Shown here: positions 56,985-61,635 of the stretch, one piece after another
Layout: the number at the start of each line of letters is the position of its first letter
How positions within the stretch are numbered: the first letter of the stretch is position 1
DNA from: a virus
Strand: one strand, 5' to 3'
Length of the DNA stretch: 61,635 nt
Virus record (IMG/VR): IMGVR_UViG_3300017967_000021
Coordinates: 1 to 61,635 of that record
The notes under the pieces: generated by a model
What the model was told of the DNA's origin: nothing
The model's input: only the letters and a program-made list of their open reading frames with translations
Database searches by the model: none
Made by a program: the position numbers and the translations under genes

Positions 56985-57324
56985 GAGTTAGGCGGTAGCC
57001 GCCGAACAGATTAAACAGCTACCGCCTATGTGACACGTTAAACACGATGTATTAAATGTAAATAACACATCACGATCCCTACATAACGGTCACAGAAATT
57101 ACCTTAGCCAATAAATGTTCTCTACGTAAAAGAAAGACGACCATCAATAGGTTTGGTAGAGCTATAATGATCTTCGTAGAATATAATTTATTGACTAAGG
57201 ATTTATTGCAGTAAGTGTTCACGCGAACTAGGATAAGTTTGCCTTACTGCAATAAAATGAATCTCAGATAAGCCCATTACCCACCAACCAGATTGATAAT
57301 TGTTTTATTTACTTATCTGAGAAG
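56985..57324 (-). other. Gene-free block of consecutive long hairpins between tRNA-Lys and tRNA-Leu
   Basis: No convincing reading frame. At least three exact inverted repeats lie in a row: TAGGCGGTAGC with GCTACCGCCTA (about 56990-57028), TTTATTGCAGTAAG with CTTACTGCAATAAA (about 57202-57257), and TCTCAGATAAG with CTTATCTGAGA (about 57263-57322). A fourth, weaker pair is TTAGCCAATAAA with TTTATTGACTAA. Each encloses about 15-45 bases. It may be an RNA scaffold for tRNA processing or a structured non-coding RNA. Confidence 0.6.
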
Positions 57325-57407
57325 TACCCGAGGCGGGACTCGAACCCGCACGATCTTTCGATCAGAGGATTTTAAGTCCTCGGCGTCTGCCATTCCGCCA
57401 CTCGGGC
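57325..57407 (-). tRNA. tRNA-Leu (UAA)
   Basis: Class II tRNA of 83 bases with the long variable arm TGATCGAAAGATCGT. Acceptor GCCCGAG with CTCGGGT, anticodon arm GAGGA-CTTAAAA-TCCTC, T arm GCGGG-TTCGAGT-CCCGC. Anticodon UAA reads UUA. No CCA encoded. Confidence 0.94.
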
Positions 57408-57414
57408 CAGAGAA

Positions 57415-57585
57415 TTACATCTCTGCAAAAACTGATGGGTCAGTTAGGAATCTATGGATATCTGAAACCCAAGACTTTACGTCTACAATCTCTGGTTTTT
57501 CTTCTTGAGATTCTAAAACTTGTTTTATTGTATTTAATCTTTTTATATCTGTGGGGTCGTTGCCTATGGCAATAGTTATACTCAT
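57415..57585 (-). CDS. Small hypothetical protein, 56 residues
   Basis: ATG 57585 sits behind AAAGGAAAAGGAA. A helical protein with a Trp near its centre. It ends just before the tRNA-Leu. No family recognised. Confidence 0.6.
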   Translation of the reverse strand: MSITIAIGNDPTDIKRLNTIKQVLESQEEKPEIVDVKSWVSDIHRFLTDPSVFAEM

Positions 57586-57651
57586 TTCCTTTTCCTTTGG
57601 TGAAATATATGGTTTTATATATTTCCCCCCATTCATGCTTTTGCATGATCT

Positions 57652-57810
57652 TTAATCTCTAAAGAACGATTGTCTTAAGAGAAGAATTAAACAATCAGGA
57701 CATAAAAGTCTTTCAAAAACTACTGATTGATTTACTTCGATAGAAAACTCAGAACATTCTGTACATTTTCTTTTATGTACTTTAAGCTTATCTCTAGGTA
57801 TAGGTTTCAT
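57652..57810 (-). CDS. 52-residue CxxC zinc-finger protein
   Basis: A frame with Cys16-Thr-Glu-Cys19 and Cys37-Pro-Asp-Cys40, giving a four-Cys zinc site. The start overlaps the upstream gene. Lys/Arg-rich before the first knuckle, so nucleic acid binding is possible. Confidence 0.6.
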   Translation of the reverse strand: MKPIPRDKLKVHKRKCTECSEFSIEVNQSVVFERLLCPDCLILLLRQSFFRD

Positions 57811-58255
57811 AGACTCTTGAGGCCTGCTCTATTATTTCATATGGAACAGAATAATCTTTACCGTCAATAACACCAGTAAAAGGATTTATTGAACCAAAAA
57901 TTATTACATTACCAGATATAGAATCAGTTATCAAAGATCCATCTAAATATATTTGATCATTTCTAATCAACATTGTAGCAATGTAATTAGAGTATGATAC
58001 AGACCACTGTAGATAAGGCTCATAAAAAATATGATAATTATTTAAACAATTAAGAATTCTTATTTCATTATCTTCAAAACATGTATCAAGTATAACTGAG
58101 GAATAATCAGTTAAAATTAAAGGAGACATATTTTTATCAGAAGATATAAATAATGCTCTGACTTTATTTTGACTGATATCTTCAGTAGGATTATAGCATT
58201 CTGGAGCAGTAAAAGGATTATACTGTAAGTATTTAAGAGGTATTGTATATTCCAT
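57794..58255 (-). CDS. Hypothetical protein, 153 residues
   Basis: A mixed alpha/beta protein starting at TAATG after the deaminase. It has repeated strands such as Ser-Gly-Asn-Val-Ile-Ile-Phe-Gly-Ser. No catalytic motif is seen, and its Tyr-rich composition is like that of nearby unknowns. Confidence 0.6.
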   Translation of the reverse strand: MEYTIPLKYLQYNPFTAPECYNPTEDISQNKVRALFISSDKNMSPLILTDYSSVILDTCFEDNEIRILNCLNNYHIFYEPYLQWSVSYSNYIATMLIRNDQIYLDGSLITDSISGNVIIFGSINPFTGVIDGKDYSVPYEIIEQASRVYETYT

Positions 58256-58701
58256 TAGTGATTCCAGGAAATCATATTAGTGTAAAAAGAATCTGAAGTG
58301 TTGTCATTGCAAGTGAAAACAACACGAGAAACATCTGAATTAATAATGGATTCAAGACACCAAACACAAGGTTTGGCTATAGCAATGGTATCATCTAGTA
58401 GCAGTCTAGCTATATAGATAGTTGAACCTAAAGTATTTTTAACGTTTTTTAGAACTCGAATTTCTGCATGAGTGGAGCATCTTTTAGGCGGAGTGTCGGG
58501 GGTGATGCGAGGAACATTTACATCACCACCCAACACTCTGCCAGACTTAACTAAAAGTGCAGCCATTCTATATTTATAATTAGAAGTCTGAGCAATTTTA
58601 GCTGCAGCAGAAAGAAATGAGTTATCGGTATTACTTAAAGAATCAGAAACATAATCGTATTGCTTGTAAGGGTTCTTTAAATAAATATTTGAGTAACTCA
58701 T
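58255..58701 (-). CDS. Cytidine/dCMP-deaminase-like protein
   Basis: A 148-residue zinc deaminase. H78-Ala-E80 and Pro111-C112-Val-Trp-C115 are the zinc ligands and the catalytic Glu of the CDA/dCMP deaminase fold. The family converts a cytosine base or nucleotide to its uracil form; for a phage the usual role is supplying dUMP for thymidylate. No thymidylate synthase is in view. The start is ATG 58701; a TTG or ATG nine bases earlier is possible. Confidence 0.78.
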   Translation of the reverse strand: MSYSNIYLKNPYKQYDYVSDSLSNTDNSFLSAAAKIAQTSNYKYRMAALLVKSGRVLGGDVNVPRITPDTPPKRCSTHAEIRVLKNVKNTLGSTIYIARLLLDDTIAIAKPCVWCLESIINSDVSRVVFTCNDNTSDSFYTNMISWNH

Positions 58702-58722
58702 TTTTTGCATCCTTGAAGTATA

Positions 58723-59703
58723 TCATAATGAGATGTAGTCTAGCCAGACAGGGTCGTAACTTAAATCATCTAAAATACGATAATCCATGTCTTTCTGCAA
58801 AAAGTTTTCTAAGTAGTGTATATGAGAATGAAGACCTGGATGAAAGTGTGGTTTATCTACAGCCGAATCCCAAAAAGGTTTTAAATGTTCAGGAACTTCA
58901 AAGTCATGCTTAGTACATTGATTTACCATGTTCCATGAGCGTGACTCATTAGAAAAGCAGTTTGTTTGTTCAAGATCTGATACATAACCTAAATCTTGAA
59001 ATATTTTTTGTGTGTACATTTCCCAAGAAGAAATGATAATCTTTACACCAAACGCTCTACAAAGTGAAACACACATTTCTAAAGCAGATAGTCTGTTTAA
59101 AAGAGTGTATGATACAGAAGGATAATATTTTTTAAGATGTTTATCTTTCAGAGATGCAAGTGTGCTTTTGATTATAAAGCCTAAATTATTATTATAGTTT
59201 AAAGTAATATGATCAAAAATGTTCTTTTTAGAAAATTTATGAAAGTTTATAAGTTTAGTTCTTAATATGTCTGGAGCAAGTATGTAAACAGCTTCTGGAG
59301 TAGAAAAGTTTTCTGAAATAAGATAAACGTTAAGTATTCTTGTTATTTCTGAAATATCTAATCCAGGAGATGCGATTACGTTAACATCAGTATTGTGAAC
59401 TTTTCTTAAAAGGTTAGGCCAAGTTAACTGATGAGGAATTCCCACAGAAGCAGTAACAGAACATCCTATAGCTAAAACAGGAGCTTGGTGATTAATCTCC
59501 TCACCAACTAAATTAAAAGAATTTACAGCATAAGGAAAGTTACCGTGAACTTTATAAAATTGATCAACGATTTCTTGAGCAGAAAAATCAGCATTTTCTG
59601 CACAGTTGCGAAAGTCTCCTGAAGCTACTTTAGAAAGTTTTATAATAGATTCAATATCTATATTTCGTTCTTCATATGTATTTTTTATTTCAGGAAATAG
59701 CAT
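58723..59703 (-). CDS. SGNH-hydrolase-like protein (3)
   Basis: A 326-residue paralogue of the two plus-strand SGNH-like proteins, closest to the one at 18088. It has Ala-Ile-Gly-Cys-S82-Val-Thr-Ala-Ser-Val-Gly-Ile-Pro-His-Gln-Leu-Thr-Trp-Pro and a late His-Pro-Gly-Leu-His-Ser. The Ser-Ser-Trp-Glu block corresponds to Ser-Ser-Trp-Asp of its relative. It is 40 kb away and on the other strand, so it was copied or moved within the genome. Confidence 0.72.
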   Translation of the reverse strand: MLFPEIKNTYEERNIDIESIIKLSKVASGDFRNCAENADFSAQEIVDQFYKVHGNFPYAVNSFNLVGEEINHQAPVLAIGCSVTASVGIPHQLTWPNLLRKVHNTDVNVIASPGLDISEITRILNVYLISENFSTPEAVYILAPDILRTKLINFHKFSKKNIFDHITLNYNNNLGFIIKSTLASLKDKHLKKYYPSVSYTLLNRLSALEMCVSLCRAFGVKIIISSWEMYTQKIFQDLGYVSDLEQTNCFSNESRSWNMVNQCTKHDFEVPEHLKPFWDSAVDKPHFHPGLHSHIHYLENFLQKDMDYRILDDLSYDPVWLDYISL

Positions 59704-59758
59704 GATGCCTAATAAATGTATCTATCTTTGTTGTTATACTTTTCTTTTTTGGTAATAA

Positions 59759-59776
59759 GATAAAAAATTTTATCTT
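59759..59776 (-). terminator. AT-rich hairpin after the lipoprotein gene
   Basis: AGATAAAA and TTTTATCT pair around a 2-base loop in an A/T-only stretch. It lies between the lipoprotein stop and the SGNH start. No G/C in the stem makes it weak. Confidence 0.35.
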
Positions 59777-59823
59777 TAATAAGAACAAATATAAGTTTAA
59801 TTTTTAAAAAAAAATATCTCATA

Positions 59824-60309
59824 TCAGTTATTCAACGCTTCAATCTGAACATAATGTTCTGGGCAAATGTAACGAACTACGTAACGCATAAAGAGTCCAG
59901 AATCGTCAGCAAGGTCTGGATCAATATCTTGGACCATCATAATGATATTCACAAGCTGTCTATCAACTGGAGTACCTGCGTCAAGTTCATCGCAGATGGC
60001 GATACCTAAACCAGTAAGGTTCTCATCACTGTAGCTGTAATACCAGTAAGGAATGTTCTCTTGAACAATGTCAAGATAAACATCAGGCTGGTAGCCATTC
60101 ATTGGGGGCTCTTCTGGCTCGGGAGGAAGAGTGGGACGAGTTGCAGGAGTAGGAGCCTGCGTAGTTGTTGGTGCAGCAGTTGTTTCTACTGGCTCTTCAG
60201 CTGGCTCCTCAGCGGGTGCTGTGTCTGTTGATTCAAGGTATACAATTTCTTTGCCACCACAAGAAACTAGCGGCAGTGCAATAGCTGCTGCTAAAATAAT
60301 CTTTTTCAT
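59824..60309 (-). CDS. DUF732-like actinobacterial lipoprotein
   Basis: A 161-residue secreted lipoprotein. A positively charged start, hydrophobic helix and lipobox Leu-Val-Ser-C17-Gly mark a lipoprotein signal. A Pro/Glu/Thr-rich linker (about 28-70) follows. The C-terminal 60 residues, with Ile-Cys-Asp-Glu-Leu-Asp-Ala-Gly and Tyr-Ile-Cys-Pro-Glu, resemble DUF732 of mycobacterial lipoproteins. The two conserved Cys probably form a disulphide. Membrane-anchored phage lipoproteins often block superinfection (inference). ATG 60309 overlaps the helicase stop. Confidence 0.72.
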   Translation of the reverse strand: MKKIILAAAIALPLVSCGGKEIVYLESTDTAPAEEPAEEPVETTAAPTTTQAPTPATRPTLPPEPEEPPMNGYQPDVYLDIVQENIPYWYYSYSDENLTGLGIAICDELDAGTPVDRQLVNIIMMVQDIDPDLADDSGLFMRYVVRYICPEHYVQIEALNN

Positions 60310-61635
60310 TACCATCTTCCTTTATTATAATTAATCTTGTTCTGTAACCATTGAGGTTTAGGATTGTTCTCATAATATTTACCAATAATCTGAGAAGCAA
60401 TACCTTTAGTCATGTCTGCTGTGATTGGTACACCAATACGTTTAAGAGTTTTCTTTTGAGCATCGGTGGGAGAATCTGCTCTCCATGGTGCATCTGATTC
60501 TATCAGATTAGTATTGTATCGTCTAACAATCCACTTATCAGATCTGACAAATGCATCACGCATATCTTCAGGATGTCCCAAAAGTTTAACTTCAGTTTTT
60601 GTATCAACCTTAGTTGTTTGAGTAACAGTCCATCTACCAAGAGTGTCTACAAATATTCTAAATGAATTGTTTGAATCTACTGCTAAATGGAAATCATTTT
60701 CAGCAACTTCTGCCCAAACGAAACGAGAATATTGTTGTACAACTTCGTTTGGAGGCGGAGGCATAAAGAGATCGATACGCTTATAGGCGAGTTCGATATC
60801 TTCAGGATTTAGTACACGTACAGCTTCACCGGGACAGAACTCTTCAAGTTCTTTATACCTGTTTGCGACGTCTACTAAATCTTGTCCTCCAAGGTCGAAG
60901 TCCGGGGGTAAACCCAGTAATGACGGAAGGCCAAGAGGCTTCTTGCCTTTGGTGGTGTCTGCAAAATCCAATACTTTGCAATGAGCCTTCCCTTCAAATA
61001 GACGGGTTCCACGACCAACGATCTGTGTATATAGTAACGTTGATCGTGTAGGTCTTGCAAGTATAATAGCTTCTACAGATGGTTCATCAAAGCCTTCAGT
61101 AAGAACGCCAACGTTAACCAATACTCTTGTTTCACCGGAAGCAAAACGGGAAAGTATTTGGTGACGTTTATCAGAAGGAGTTGAACCAATAATAACTTCT
61201 GCCGCTATCGACGCTTGCCTAAAGGATGAGGCCAGGTCGTGAGCGTGTTCGACTCCCGACGCAAAGGCAATGGCTTTAGCAGTACCACATATCTCCATAT
61301 AGCTAGCAACAATAGTAGCATTGCGCTTAGGAGTATTAATAGCATCTTCCAACTGGGAAGCAACGTAGTCTCCATGTTGTGTCTTAACCTCCGAAATATC
61401 TGTATCCGTTTGGATACGGTATCCAACAATTCTTGATAGCCAACCTTCTTCAATAAGATCAACTATTGTCTTATAGTATACTATCTCATCGAATACGTCT
61501 GTCAAGCGCGTATTGTCAGATCTTTGTGGGGTTGCGGTTACACCAAGAGTAAAATCATTTTCAAAATAATCGAGGATCCTACGATAAGTAGGAGCAGCTG
61601 CGTGATGGGCTTCATCGATAACAATGGTTCTAAAA
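60309..61635 (-). CDS. SF2 DEAD/DEAH-type helicase, partial at right edge
   Basis: The frame is open through the right edge. The visible 440 residues include Asp-Glu-Ala-His-His (motif II) near the edge and Thr-Ala-Thr-Pro-Gln-Arg (motif III). The second RecA domain has Gly-Val-Leu-Thr-Glu-Gly-Phe-Asp-Glu-Pro and Gln-Ile-Val-Gly-Arg-Gly-Thr-Arg (motif VI). An extra C-terminal domain of about 190 residues follows. It belongs to the UvsW/RadD-like SF2 group and likely unwinds branched or recombination DNA. Motif I and the N-terminus lie outside the window. Its stop overlaps the lipoprotein start. Confidence 0.85.
   Translation of the reverse strand, partial: FRTIVIDEAHHAAAPTYRRILDYFENDFTLGVTATPQRSDNTRLTDVFDEIVYYKTIVDLIEEGWLSRIVGYRIQTDTDISEVKTQHGDYVASQLEDAINTPKRNATIVASYMEICGTAKAIAFASGVEHAHDLASSFRQASIAAEVIIGSTPSDKRHQILSRFASGETRVLVNVGVLTEGFDEPSVEAIILARPTRSTLLYTQIVGRGTRLFEGKAHCKVLDFADTTKGKKPLGLPSLLGLPPDFDLGGQDLVDVANRYKELEEFCPGEAVRVLNPEDIELAYKRIDLFMPPPPNEVVQQYSRFVWAEVAENDFHLAVDSNNSFRIFVDTLGRWTVTQTTKVDTKTEVKLLGHPEDMRDAFVRSDKWIVRRYNTNLIESDAPWRADSPTDAQKKTLKRIGVPITADMTKGIASQIIGKYYENNPKPQWLQNKINYNKGRW

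Noticed and set aside
1-61635. Integrase, transposase or attachment sites
   Set aside because: No recombinase or insertion sequence is visible; the tRNAs have no flanking direct repeat that would mark an att site.

Overview
The window looks like part of a large, AT-rich tailed-phage genome that infects an actinobacterium. The actinobacterial signs are a WhiB-type four-cysteine protein (minus strand, 54995-55354), a DUF732-like lipoprotein (59824-60309), a DUF4314 protein and a CPRC/CSRC zinc-ribbon peptide of a type common in actinophages. The phage signs are densely packed genes with ATGA, GTGA and TAATG overlaps, many tiny ORFs, four phage-borne tRNAs (Ile-UAU, Thr-UGU, Lys-UUU, Leu-UAA), an SSB, a helicase, a dCMP-type deaminase and tail-fibre-like genes. 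No terminase, capsid, portal or polymerase gene is in the window, so the phage assignment is an inference. The host is not identified beyond 'probably actinobacterial'.

Left arm (1-32022, nearly all plus strand). It opens with the end of a protein made of about 30 Phe/Tyr-Phe-Pro-Pro tetrapeptides, followed by a terminator hairpin. Then comes an extraordinary modification arm. It holds about sixteen 2-oxoglutarate/Fe(II) oxygenases: thirteen prolyl-hydroxylase-like, two TauD/clavaminate-synthase-like and one of the 2OG-FeII_Oxy_5 type. With them are a GT60-type (Skp1 hydroxyproline GlcNAc-transferase-like) glycosyltransferase, a DegT-type aminotransferase, a NodU/CmcH-type carbamoyltransferase, two SGNH-type proteins, an FkbM-type and a second Rossmann methyltransferase-like protein, two DUF6065-type proteins and a flavin-dependent halogenase. 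A cytochrome P450 with a small partner sits antisense. Embedded at 23086-27447 are three fibre- or surface-like proteins, one carrying collagen-like G-x-P repeats and a very long His/Asn/Gly/Pro-rich region. I propose, as inference, that the oxygenases and the GT60 enzyme hydroxylate and glycosylate proline-rich virion or surface proteins such as the FFPP-repeat and collagen-like proteins.

Right arm (32014-61635, nearly all minus strand), which meets the left arm tail to tail with a 9-base overlap. From 32014 to about 41140 lie many small genes: zinc ribbons, single-membrane peptides, a KTSC protein, a SpoU methyltransferase, a UDG-like Fe-S protein, an SSB and a MerR-like wing-helix protein. 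From 41205 to 53036 lies what appears to be a complete ubiquitin-like conjugation system. It has a Ubl ending in Gly-Glu-Lys-Gly, an E1/ThiF protein, a JAMM-metalloprotease/zinc-ribbon protein, an E2-like PRTRC-B/Prok-E2_D-type protein with zinc-ribbon arrays, two further E2-like paralogues and a Ycf46-type AAA+ ATPase. Beyond it are an M50 (site-2) protease, WhiB, the tRNA block with several long hairpins, the deaminase, a third SGNH paralogue, the lipoprotein and an SF2 helicase that runs off the right edge.

The two most notable candidate systems are the hydroxylation/glycosylation arm and the phage ubiquitin-like locus. Promoters seen are mostly extended -10 elements (TGn-TATAAT-like), with -35 boxes such as TTGATA or TTGAAA in the best cases.
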